Positions 1-10,800 of a DNA stretch of 64,000 nucleotides are shown piece after piece. Origin of the DNA: Periplaneta americana (Eukaryota > Arthropoda > Insecta > Blattodea > Blattidae); assembly GCF_040183065.1 (NCBI RefSeq), contig NC_091117.1, positions 102,063,501 to 102,127,500 on the forward strand, written 5' to 3'. The first letter of the stretch is position 1. Each line of letters starts with the position of its first letter. The position numbers and the translations under genes were made by a program. Under the pieces are notes generated by a model. The model was not told the DNA's origin and made no database searches. It saw only the letters and a list, made by a program, of their open reading frames with translations.

Positions 1-246
1 TTCACAGTTGAGTTGCCTTGGCTAGTTCTTTTAGCTCACCGTTCAAGTTCACTACACGTCGAATTCAGGTCTTCCGAACTGCGTCGCGCTCGCCTGGACA
101 CTGCAACAGTTACGGACTCACTCAAGGTCACTGCAAGTCGAACTCAGGTCTTCCGGCTATGGTCCACTATATGTCGAACTCAGGTCTTTTCAGCTGCGGT
201 CCACCGCACGTCGAACTCAGGTCCCCGTTACTTGCTCCTGTCCAAG
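1..246. repeat. Degenerate short-motif repeat, left-edge fragment
   Basis: Four imperfect copies of a unit containing GAACTCAGGTCTTCC begin near 61, 141, 175 and 213, spaced roughly 35-80 bases. The opening words (TTCACAGTT...TTGCCTTGG.TAGTTCTT) recur near 29,817-29,860, so both stretches belong to one dispersed repeat family. Open frames across it have no recognisable domain and are a by-product of the repeats. The left end is cut by the window edge. Confidence 0.6.
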
Positions 247-255
247 ACAAGACTT

Positions 256-509
256 CAGTCCACACCTGTGGAGTAACGGTTAGAGCGTCTAGCCGCGAAA
301 CCAGGTGGCCCGGGTTCGATTCCCGGTCGGGGCAAGTTACCTGGTTGAGGTTTTTTCCGGGGTTTTCCCTCAACCCAACAAGAGCAAATGCTGGGTAACT
401 TTCGGTGTTGGACCCCGGACTCATTTCACCGGCATTATCACCTTCATCTCATTCAGACGCTAAATAACCTAAGCAGTTGATAAAGCGTCGTAAAATAACC
501 TAATAAAAA
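256..509 (+). mobile_element. tRNA-derived SINE with target-site duplication
   Basis: A SINE with a tRNA-like head. The A-box-like region is GTAACGGTTAGAGCG (about 273-287) and the B-box-like region is GGGTTCGATTCCC (about 312-324). Next comes the CTGGTTGAGG motif shared with the copy near 57.0 kb, then a body ending in an A-rich tail. ACAAGACTT occurs at 247-255 and again at 510-518, a clean 9-bp TSD. The elements provide an internal RNA polymerase III promoter and depend on a LINE for mobility (family knowledge). The body ending GATAAAGCGTCGTAAA recurs at about 32,560. Confidence 0.85.
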
Positions 510-648
510 ACAAGACTTGAAGATTCAAGACTGACTGACTGACTAACTCTTTGTCGGCGACTAGCGTTTTTATTACTACACAACAAGTTCTGGAGTCTTC
601 GATTCGCATGGCTTTCAGGATCTTAGAGAGAATTTCGATTCTATACTG

Positions 649-1736
649 TTTTCGCTGTAAGAAAAATCCTTATGTAAACATAAGCACGTGGCTGTCATAT
701 CGTGATTGGCTACCAGTCGAAACACTCACACGACGCAGGAAAATATAGTCCATATTTGGAAACCACAATCTTGTATTATTTGAAAATAAAAAATTGAATT
801 CTAGTTGTTAAACACGATGAAACATATCATTTCACTCATGTAAAACGATATGTAAAAGAAAAGCTACTTTTATATTTTGTTATGTACTATGAATGCGGAT
901 GAATCCCAACAGTAATACCGAGGTAGTCTGTTCTTGTAACAAGCTGGCGACACTTGAGCTCGTAGTTCACGCAAGCACGTGGTACTGAAGTATGGCTTCT
1001 GTTATTAAACATAAGAGTGGAAAATCTCTCAAAAGCGGAGAAAAACAAATAGTTTTAAATGTATATAATAAGTTAAGTGAGTTGAATCCAACGTTACCTA
1101 TTAAGCAGATCGCGTCATTAGGCTAACGTCTGAATTTACCGGAGTGTCCGTGTCCAGCATATTAATGGCGCGGAAAGAAAAAGAAGAAACAGGTGAACTA
1201 AGAAATCCAGGTCTTAAATGCCATTGAACTCGTGTGGAGTCAGGTAAAAGGTTTCGTAGCAAGGAATAATAAAACCTTCAAGTTACATGAAGTTCGAGAA
1301 TTGTTAGTCTCAGGTTTATCTGAAGTGACGGCCGAGAGGTGGCAAGGTGCAATCCAACACGTGATAAAGGAGGAAGACCGCTGGAAGGGATAACTGACGC
1401 TGTTGTGGACCGTCTCGTCATAAATCCTGCCGACGATAGTTCTGACGACTCCGATTTGGAAGGAATAACTCCTTTGTCCGACAGCGATTGACAGTACACG
1501 TAAGTTTAAAATAATTTAATTACAGTAAATATAAAGTAAATGTTTCCTAAGCAAACGAATGCATAGAAGTGAGGTTAGGTCTACTTGACGAGTAACGGGA
1601 AATGTTTAACATTAACAGAATGTACAACAGTAGGCGGGGACACGTACTGAGAATCTATGGCGCGAAACAGCGGCCAATGAAGCCTCACTTCAGTCACGTG
1701 GTATTGTTTACATTAGGATTTTTCTTACAGCGAAAA
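649..1736 (+). mobile_element. Internally deleted DNA transposon with coding ends
   Basis: The ends are inverted repeats. TTTTCGCTGTAAGAAAAATC at 649 matches the reverse complement of the sequence ending at about 1736, with similarity running over some 45 bases including CACGTGNCTG. Between them lie the start and finish of a transposase-like reading frame, but the middle is missing. Flanking TSDs are not certain. Superfamily unknown. The N-terminal part looks like the helix-turn-helix start of a Tc1/IS630-type protein, which is inference. Confidence 0.6.
992..1491 (+). pseudogene. Deleted transposase remnant (N- and C-terminal pieces)
   Basis: An ATG at 992 opens a 44-residue frame containing KSLKSGEKQIVLNVYNKL and ending at 1126. 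A second coding-like piece, about 1287-1491, contains SEVTAERWQGAIQHVIKEED. After a frame change it reads a Ser/Asp-rich acidic tail and stops with TGA at 1489. An acidic C-terminal end after a KEE.-type motif is usual for some insect DDE transposases. The catalytic core is absent, so no activity is possible. It lies wholly inside the inverted-repeat-bounded element. Confidence 0.5.
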
Positions 1737-1918
1737 AATTATAGATGTTTCCCTTGCTCCCTCCTCTCCGCGCCGTCACCGTAGCCTTCTCCCCTCGCTC
1801 CGTACCGCGCTACAGCTCCTACCGAAGCTCGAGTGTCCATTTCCCCGCGCCTTCCTTCTCGTTAGATGCGCGCGCACACTCCTGAGGCAACCAGAACAAT
1901 CCAGACTGGTGCCACAAT

Positions 1919-2101
1919 ATGTTATTGACAATTTCAACTAGATATATTTGTGAAGTGGGCTTCTTGATGTTAACAGAAATTAAAAAAAGAAAGAGGGAGA
2001 GACTCAAATCCATCGACGAAGAAATCAGGCTTGCTCTGTCAACGAATCCGCCACGGATCAACCACCTGTGTACAGCTAAACAGGCCCAAGTATCACATTG
2101 A
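1919..2101 (+). pseudogene. hAT transposase C-terminal fragment (FAM200/ZBED5-like)
   Basis: The frame ends with IDEEIRLALSTNPPRINHLC and a final QAQVSH before the TGA at 2099. This matches the extreme C-terminus typical of hAT-derived FAM200/ZBED5/SCAND3-type proteins (LR.ALS...PRI..LC...QA..SH). Only about 55 residues remain. The dimerisation domain, BED finger and catalytic residues are missing upstream, where the sequence becomes CpG-rich without a matching frame. A dead 3' end of a hAT element. Confidence 0.65.
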
Positions 2102-2203
2102 AGATATGAGTAGAGATATTTACTGTAACATTAGTAATAGATATGTGTATTTTCTACAGCGAAGTTCATAAATTGTTAATAAATGCAATAGTCTATTTCT
2201 GTT

Positions 2204-2239
2204 TTATAATAATAATAATAATAATAACAATAATAATAA
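2204..2239. repeat. (AAT)n microsatellite
   Basis: Short AAT run with one AAC interruption, immediately before the tandem array. Confidence 0.9.
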
Positions 2240-3327
2240 ATTAGATGGAGATGGATTTTACCGAGATTCGACCATTATGTCATGGAAAGATAATCCCAGT
2301 TTAATTGAACAATACATGTATCAAGGGAATATATTCTAGCAATTAAGTTCGTATGTGGAAAAGTGTTTCTTCAAAAAAATTATTATATTATTTTGCGCTT
2401 AATACGCATCTTGGAATCCTTATTTTGAAATTCCTTTCATTATCGCGTCTTACGTCTTTGAAATATATGTAAAAAATATTTAAAATATTAGATGGATTTA
2501 ACCGAGTTACGAAGCACAAACATCGACCATTACGTCATGGAAAGAGAATACCAGTTTAGTTGAACAAGACATGTATCATGCGAAGACATTCTAGCGATTG
2601 AGATCGTATATGGAATAGTGTTTCTCGAAAACAATTATTCTATCATTTTTCACTTAATACGCATCTTGGAATCTTTATTTTCATTATCACGTTTTAGTTC
2701 TTTGACATACATGAATTTTTTTTTTTTAATCTGATCAATTTTACCGAGATTCGAACCATAAACATCGATCATTATGTCAAGGAAAGATAATCCCAGTTTA
2801 ATTAACAATACATGTATCATGCGAAAACATTCTAGCGATTGAGTTCGTATGTGGAAAAGTGTTTCTTCAAAAGAATTATTTTGTAATTTTGCGCTTAATA
2901 TGCATCTTGGTTTCTTTATTTTCAAATTCCTTTCATTATCACGTCTTACGTCTTTGAAATATATGTAAAAGGATATTAAAAAAAAATTAGGTGGATTTAA
3001 CAGAGATTCGAAGCACAAACATCGGTCATTATGTCATGAAAAGAGAATTCCAGTTTAATTTACCAATACATGTATCATGCGAAAACATTCTAGCGATTGA
3101 GTTCGTATGGGGAAATTTTTGTTTCAAAACAATTATTCTATTATTATACCCTTAATACTAATCTTGGAATCCTTATTTTCAAACTCCTTTCATAATCGCA
3201 TCTTACGTCTTTGAAATATATGTAAAATAACATTTTAAAAAATTGATAGATTTATGCGAGATTCGAAGTACAAACATCGACCATTATGTCATTGAAAGAG
3301 AATCCCAGTTTAATTGAACAATACATG

Positions 3328-3570
3328 TGTTGTGCGACCGTCACTTGCAGTAGGTCGCACTGTTTGCTAGCCGGATGGCTACTGCGTTCGACTTCTGCTC
3401 TTTCTCATCAGGATTTCTGACACCACCATTGTACACAACAATGGAAAGCTATTTTGCTAGAGGATACTATAGGAAAACTACATGATTACTAAGCTTAGTC
3501 TGAAATGATTGCAATGTTGTAAACTCTACCTGATTTATTATATATTTACATATGTACAACAAAACTACTT
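3328..3570. other. Non-unit insertion inside the tandem array
   Basis: About 240 bases replace the expected unit sequence between ACATGT and ATGTCATGG. The start contains a small perfect hairpin, GTGCGACC ... GGTCGCAC. No TSD, terminal repeat or coding frame was recognised. It could be a small insertion or the relic of a replaced segment. Confidence 0.5.
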
Positions 3571-3835
3571 ACTTATGTCATGGAAGGAAAATCTCCTTTA
3601 ACTGAAAAGTGCATGTATCATGCCAAAACATTCTAATGATTGCTTGAGTTCGTATGTAAAAATGTGGTTCTTCAAAATAGTTATTCTTTTATTTTGAACT
3701 TAATACTCATCTTGGAATATTTATCTTCAAATTCCTTTCATTATGACATCTTACTTCTTTGAAATATATGTTAAAAAATATTTAGAAATGTAGATGAATT
3801 TAACCGAATTTCGAACAATAAACTTCGACGATTCT

Positions 3836-4172
3836 TAATATTTGAGGAGAAAAATTCGTTCCGGCGCCGGGGATCGCACCTGGGTCCTTGGTTCTATGTA
3901 CGAAGTGCTCTGACCACTGAGCTACGCCGAATTCAATCCACAGCATCGGACCGAACCTTCCTCCTTCAATGTTTCCCTTTGTGGCCTGACTCCAAGTTAG
4001 GCGTATATGTTGACGTATATGTCCAATGTCAACTGCCATTATACTAGGAGCGCACTCAGCTGAGTAACTTGTTTGGCCGGGATTCCGCAGTTACGTGCAC
4101 AGGAATCTGTACAAATATATGCACTGCAGCTATGATCCCCGGCGCCGGAACGGATTTTTCTCCTCGAATATT
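3836..4172. mobile_element. Fold-back element built from tRNA-like SINE heads
   Basis: The two ends are inverted repeats of about 38-40 bases. The left reads TAATATTTGAGGAGAAAAAT and then GGCGCCGGGGATC. The right reads GATCCCCGGCGCCGG and then TTTTTCTCCTCGAATATTA. Read on the minus strand, the left half has a tRNA-like head: GCGTAGCTCAGTGGTCAGAG is A-box-like and CCAGGTGCGATCCCCGG is B-box-like. It interrupts one unit of the ~250-bp array. The structure suggests two heads joined head-to-head. Related heads occur at about 49.9 kb. Confidence 0.6.
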
Positions 4173-4558
4173 AATTGTCAATATCACAGATACTATTCTG
4201 TAGAACAAGTTAATAAATCTATAATATTCGACGATTATGTTGTGGAAAGAGAATTCCAATTTAATTGAACAATATATGTATCATGGGAAGACATTCTAGC
4301 GATTGAGTTCGTATGTGGAAAAGTGTTTCTTCCAAAAAATTATTCTATTATGTTGCGCTTAATACGCATCTTGGAATCTTATTTTCAAATTCCTTTCAGT
4401 GTCGCGTCTTATGTGTTTGAAATATATGTAAAGAAATATTTAAAAATTTAGTTGGATTTAATCGAGATTCGAAGCACAAACATCGACCATTATGTCACCG
4501 AATTGTTCCAGAAGTAGCTACTAAGGAATACTAAGGAACTACTACTACTACTGCTGCT

Positions 4559-4559
4559 A

Positions 4560-4628
<69 letters not shown>
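4559..4628. repeat. (ATT)n microsatellite
   Basis: Pure ATT run of about 23 units, preceded by a short CTA/CTG-rich run. Confidence 0.95.
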
Positions 4629-4795
4629 GGTAATTGGGTAATTGTGGAGATCCACTCCACCACCAATTTTCGAATTTGTTTTTCTCAAAACCCCTAATTT
4701 TTACTCTCTTTTTCAAAAGAACTTAAAAAAAATTATGCGAAATTTATGTTAGGTTATAATTATAATCTCGCTGCTTTATTTCTACTATCAGTGAC

Positions 4796-4819
4796 AGGTT
4801 AGGTTAGGTTAGGTTAGGG
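4796..4819. repeat. Short (TTAGG)n interstitial telomere-type repeat
   Basis: Four consecutive TTAGG units (AGGTTAGGTTAGGTTAGG and one more) followed by GTTTTT. TTAGG is the telomere repeat of most insects, cockroaches included. At this length it may equally be a chance or promoter-type run. Confidence 0.8.
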
Positions 4820-5329
4820 TTTTTGGCATGCCTTGAATAAATAATCATTATATTACGTCATCGTAGCCATCTTTGTTTCATCAGTGTACTGTAATACGGC
4901 TGTATCGTATTCTTCATGAATCCATTATTACTCTTACTGTTACTGTTATTATTATAATTATATAAAAAAAAATACTAAAAATTCAAAATCTCTTTCTCCG
5001 ATCTCCAGATGCATAAAGATTGCCAATTTGCATGGAAATAGTTTAGATCCATTTAAGGTATAGTATTTACTTTTACGATATTTTATGTCACTTTGTTGTC
5101 ATTAATTAGTTATATATTTTTTTGGTATTATATTTATTTATTTACTCTCGTTATCATTTATATTACATTGATTTTTATATTCATTTTAATATTTTGTAGT
5201 TTTGTGTTCTTGTCTATTGTACTGTTTTGTACTGTGCTGAACTTTAATTGGCCTCTGACTGTTGTACAGCAAATAAATAAATAAATGAACGAATGAACGA
5301 AAAAATAAATAAAGCATTTTTTCCATTGC

Positions 5330-5331
<2 letters not shown>

Positions 5332-5414
<83 letters not shown>
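5332..5414. repeat. (ATT)n microsatellite
   Basis: Uninterrupted ATT run of about 27 units. Poly-Ile and poly-Asn frames across it are artefacts. Confidence 0.95.
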
Positions 5415-5479
5415 GTTTGCATTATTCTATGTATCATTATATTATTAACTTTATATGTACATTGGTTACTCAAACTTCC

Positions 5480-7617
5480 ATCGTAAATTGCCTGAATTAT
5501 TCCATAATTACTTAGAAGGTCTTATATGTCTCTATGATTAATTTCAATGGCGAAGATAGACAATTTGACTGTTGTAAATCCAGCTGTGCTGCGATACCAT
5601 TACTGTGGAGAAAATGTGGCTCACTCGCGCTGTCCCTCAAGGTTTGCTCCACTGTTCCTTGTTTCGTAACTCTGATGAAGACTTCTCGTCTTGATATCCC
5701 ATTCAGCTGTCATTTCAATTTAGTCTTCTTCCAACTTCAGAGTTTCGAAAATCCATTCACGTAGGCTGGAATTTATGCGTCTTCTTCATTGAAATAAGTA
5801 TAAACATAATTTTCTTTTCGTATGGCAGGGCGAAGCAATTAAAACATTAAAACAAAAAAACAAAATTCAAATACCAGTTCCGGTAATAAAATATGATGAA
5901 ACAAGCTATGAGTCAGGGGGAACTCCATACAAGTTATGTTATTGCTTTGGAAATCGCAAAATCATTGAAGTGCTATAATGAACGAAGATCATTAAAACAT
6001 GTCTGAATAAAGTTGCTAACATTATTTGTCCCGAATAATCTGATGTTTTTAACAGTACGAAATTATTCACACGAACAATACAAAGGAGGATAAGGGATAT
6101 TGAAACAGTAGCTCAACGAGAAATAAAATCAAAGATGCATGAACAGTAGTCTAATATCTCGTTTTAGATTGAAACACAGATATTGATACAGTAGAATTGG
6201 TAATGTTAACTCGCGGAGTTACGTAGGATCTCTCTGTATAAGAAATAATTGCTAGATGTCATTGCATTTAAAGGAAATACAATCGGAGAGGAGTTATTTC
6301 AAGCCTGAAAAAGAAGGAATGACTCTGAACATAAAGCAACTTGTATCTGCAGTAACATACGAGACTCTAAATACGACTTTAAACAAGTCTACTAGCTGGA
6401 ATATTGTGTTATTAAGAAAGCTGGAAATAAGTGAGGACATATAACGTTGTCATTGTATAGCACACCAGACTGGGCTAGATTTACTTAAAATGCTCTCCAT
6501 AGAAAAAATGTGTAGTCTTATTATAGGTCGCCTGCCGCTACCCTACATAGCTGCTATGTTTTTCTCTATATTCAATATATTTCGGGTGTTCTTCTCTGAA
6601 CGAAAACTTGTAATATCCAAACAAAGCTCGTGACTAGCAGACGAAAATTTACGCGTTATATTAAGAGTGGCAATTTTTGGCGAATTTTTCTAGTTTGTAG
6701 CACAGTAAATATAAAGGTGAAATAAAATCTAATCTGTCCATCTATAAATCAATATTGTGTAGTCTACGTGAGATGCTTGTGTTGAGAGTCCGCCACTGTG
6801 ATTCGAAGTGCCCTATACTCCTCGACTGATATTACATCTTATGTATTGCGGTTTGCTTTCATTGATGTCATCGCGAGTACAAATTTGCCAACGACTGGCT
6901 TAAACTAACGTAACTAATCACCTATTCCGTTACAGATTCCCAAACCTCTGCGCCGGCCTCCAAATTTCACAGCAACTTTCGACCTTTATTTTCGGCTTGA
7001 AATTGGCGTCGGCACTTATTTTTTGTTTATGATACGTAGGCTATAACTGGAATAGAAGCCAAGGGTGTAAATACATTTGTATCTTAACGTGGTAATACAG
7101 TAGTACAGATAGGCCTATACCATAAGCTAAAAAAAAGAGCGAACCTAACCTAAGGTAACAAAACCTAATGTAAAAGATTCCAGTGTACACTACCGTGAAA
7201 CTTTCGTAATGTCACGTTAAGTCATAGACTATTGGTGAGACTGAATAACAGCTCAAAAACAATTAAAGTGTATTAGCGGAGTACGAAGGGAACTACCTCT
7301 GCGCTAGTTTAGACTACTTACATAGTCACACTGACAAACCTAACAAAAAAGTAATTAGTAACCTATTTCCTCTTAACATAAGACCTTCTTCCAGCGTGAA
7401 CTGTATTTCTGATTAATATATATGTTCTTCTTTTTTGATGGCCCTCCAAATGACTTTAGTCTGTATCATACGAATCAGAATCTTCATTTTTGGATATAAT
7501 GAGATGACATTCCATTCTGTCTGAACACTTACTCTCTTGTTACATGTTGTTGCGATTTCAGCAGCTAAAGAGGCACTACTTTTTATAGGTTTCTTTTTGA
7601 CAAAACGTATGATGACC
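5480..7617. other. No recognised feature
   Basis: AT-rich, with short uncharacteristic open frames at 5534-5764 and 6256-6444. These have no domain I recognise, no paired splice signals and no terminal repeats. TAGGCCTA occurs near 7112. I see nothing further to call. Confidence 0.5.
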
Positions 7618-7704
7618 AGTGGCGAAGCGTGAGGTCAAGACCAAGGTATGCACTAATCAATTACCATAATTTCTCTTTGAAGGGATGGGATATTGGTAGA
7701 GATG

Positions 7705-7706
<2 letters not shown>

Positions 7707-7770
<64 letters not shown>
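7707..7770. repeat. (ATT)n microsatellite
   Basis: Uninterrupted ATT run. It lies about 90 bases after CAGTGGCGAAGCG (7618), a possible left terminal sequence of the hAT element discussed at 11,609-13,660. Confidence 0.95.
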
Positions 7771-7771
<1 letters not shown>

Positions 7772-7873
7772 TCGTATTAGTTATTTAAAAGTAATTTCTA
7801 TTTTGTATAGTTGAAGAAAAGTTACTTATTTTCATTACTCACCGCTCTATTTATATATGAAATCAAACCGCCG

Positions 7874-10800
7874 CACAGTGGGGTATTTGCATCAAAAAGT
7901 TGGCCAAAAGTATTAATTATCATAATAAAATTATTATTGTGTTCCAATCGCATTTAATTGGGATAATATATTAAATTAGGATGCAATAAGGAGATTATGG
8001 CACTCGGAGAGAAATACAAAATGTGTTTTATGCTATTTATTGATTTATCCAAGTTCTTTATTTATTATTTTAAATCGCAGCAACTTCAAGGTTTTCGACT
8101 AATATGACTACTTATACACATAATTACAATTACAAAAAAATAATCAGTAGTTTCATTAGAGTAGGTATACATTAGTAGTGAAAATAAACTATTATTGCAT
8201 CATGTATAAACTTACATTATATGAAAGCCAAAAATCAAAACGAAATTGTTACATTTTAATGATACATATCTTATAATGATTAGGCTATGTAATGTTTGCA
8301 ATTTTTACACTTAGTCAATCAATTAATATAGGCCTAATAGTCTAAAACATATATTCTTCATACAGCAGATATAGGTAAATTTATATCTCTATAGCAAAGA
8401 TTATAGTTTATTTACGTAAATCTTATTTCGTTATACAGAAGGCAACAACTCAACTGAAATAAAATTTAATTTCTTCTGATTAAAGACATAAATATATAAT
8501 AGTATACGAGTACTTTGAAAATAAGTTAACACTAATTATATAATATATGTAATTATGGAAGTATATAAGATATTGATCTAAAAATATGTAGATGTTTTCC
8601 ATGTCATGAATATATAAGTTTATTACTAATTTTTGTTTACCTAAACATTTAGCTCACTTTCAGTTTGTTAGATACTCTATTAATGAGATTATTCCCAAGA
8701 TTCCTCATCAGAAGACTCTTCAGCTTCACTTGCAGATTCATCGTCTTCATTTCGATCAGCAGAAATCGTAAATAAAGAAGGTAGTAGCATTTCTGTGGTT
8801 TCCTTTAAAAATGGTTTCGTTCTCTTCCTCGGGGTTGGTCTCATGCTTGTGAGCAGAGGATCCGAGCTAAGCAGCAGCCTGTTTATGATATCTAGGTTAC
8901 ATGACTCTCTAGAAAACTTCCTGGCATAATTTTGGCGATAGGAACGGAAGTGCTTATTCCTTGCTTCAGCTGCTTCCTCTGACAGTTGTCCAATCGGTAA
9001 AAGGGCATTTTCAATTACAGTTGGGCCATGAATTAAAATCTTATGCATTGTGGGGGTCATTGGATGCCATGAATACAGCTGAACATATAGTTTTGCTGTA
9101 TCCATGGTGTAAGCAGCGAATTTTAGAGTATCAACTTTATGTCCACTTGATATAACTTCTAAAATGACTCTGAATCGATAGATCAGTTCAACATTCATAC
9201 CTGTTATTTCAGCGGACAAAGCAGGATCCATAAAAAATCTTCGGCTGGTATTTCCATCATTGCTGTTTCCAAACCCAGGTTTAGGAACATCTACAATAAT
9301 GCCCATTCTATTCTTAAATTGATTTTGAATGTCCGTCTTCCTCTGTTTATAAATCTCTTTGTCATTTTTTGTTCTCAGTTGCCATTTTTTGAGGGGTAAC
9401 TTATAAGACAAGTGCAGTAGACTCTCAAATAATCGAATTCTTGCATGCAAGGTGGATAATCCAAATTTGAATGTGCTTTGATCAGCTTCCCTTCTATTTG
9501 ATAAACTGTTAAATTCTTTTGATGTGGCTCCGCAGATATAACATTTCATAGTAGATGTAGTATTAGTGGCCGCATTGCATATTTTGGCATCGATCATAGT
9601 TAGTATCAGTGTGTGTTTTATAACCAAGTTTCTTCCATTTATTTCAATTTTCGTTTCATTTAAAGTTGCTATTTTTGATTCCAAGTAACCGATTTCTTCT
9701 CTAGTTAAGTCAGCTGACTCTTTCACAAATCTAATCTTAATGGGTCGACCATATCGAGGAGAAGAAGGTGTAGGATTTTTCCATATTACCTTCTTTATAT
9801 CTGTACCGCAAACTAACTGTAAAGGTACTAGTGAGCTTTGAAATATATTGGCATCTGAATCTATATCAGTTTCAAATTTCTGTTTAAATTGAGTCTGTTG
9901 AGATCCGTCGCAGCCCCATTTGGTTATTAATTCTAATGTATTGCACTCATCTTCACTCAAAGTTTGCACAACTTCTTGCAAATATAACAATAATCGAGCA
10001 ACAGTGTGGTTTAACAAGTCTTGCAGATTTATTTCTGCGCAAGTAGCTGTCACTTGATAAGATTCAGGTACAGGGTAACAGTCTTTCTTAGCTTTCTGCA
10101 ACACGGAGTAACATGGGTAAAGCGTTTTGTCGCTGGCTCTTACGATCTCGTACTGTCTTCTTGATAAACCTATAAAGAAGTATATAAAATAAATATTTTT
10201 CATTTGTTTGTGTACATCTGAAGTCTGATTAATGTAATATGTACCAAGTCAGCGATGTATGAAATGGAAGGGGAAATGAACTGGTCACCCTACCCTATGC
10301 CTCTTTGTTGGTATCACCTGTGAGGTTCAGACCTGTGTTTGGACAGTTGACTTAACAACAACAACAATGGAAATAGAACAGATAATTAAGGAACAATAAG
10401 ACATAAATAGCAGGTGATAAAGTAAATTACCTGCTTCCACAAACATAGAAAGAGCTTGTAGAGGTGACAACTGCCCTCTTTTTTCTTGTAGACTGCTGGA
10501 GTACGCCTTCCTGTATTTTGTCGCTCGCTTAGGAGATTTAGTAATTTCCTTAAGAACTTTTGATGCGTCTGGTTTTCCACAAGCTCGCAGCTTCATCTGG
10601 GTGGCAAAAGTCAATTCCTCGGTATCTACTGTTTCTCTAAGTCCTTGAGTCTTCCTTCTTTTACTTCTTTCACTAGAGTCGCCGAAAGATTTTTGTGGCC
10701 GTCCGAATACAGTCGTAGCCGTTGTCATTGCTTTGGGTAACTCCAAGGTCCCTTGAAGCCAGATTTCATTATTTTTCCTGAATAAATTATCTTTTCTATT

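Larger units (their letters stand above)
2243..4497. repeat. Tandem array of ~250-bp units, about eight copies
   Basis: Each unit starts near TAGATGGATTTAACCGAGAT, then carries a CATTATGTCATGGAAAGA segment, ACATTCTAGCGATTGAG, a CGCTTAATACGCATCTTGG segment and ATATATGTAAAAAATATTT. Unit starts are visible near 2243, 2489, 2737, 2988, 3244, 3792 and 4450, a period of about 246-256. Copies differ by scattered substitutions and small indels. Two copies are interrupted by foreign DNA (about 3328-3570 and 3836-4172). A satellite-like array with no coding potential; a run of introns or exons is ruled out by the lack of any conserved frame. Confidence 0.85.

Noticed and set aside
4531..4716. Poly-Asn, poly-Ile and poly-Leu frames over ATT/AAT runs (also near 5.3, 7.7, 29.1, 32.1 and 44.7 kb)
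   Set aside because: Direct products of microsatellites, open on several frames.
7618..7645. Left TIR of the ZMYM1-like hAT element
   Set aside because: CAGTGGCGAAGCG looks right, but no matching right end or TSD was found above 13.66 kb, so the element was not bounded.
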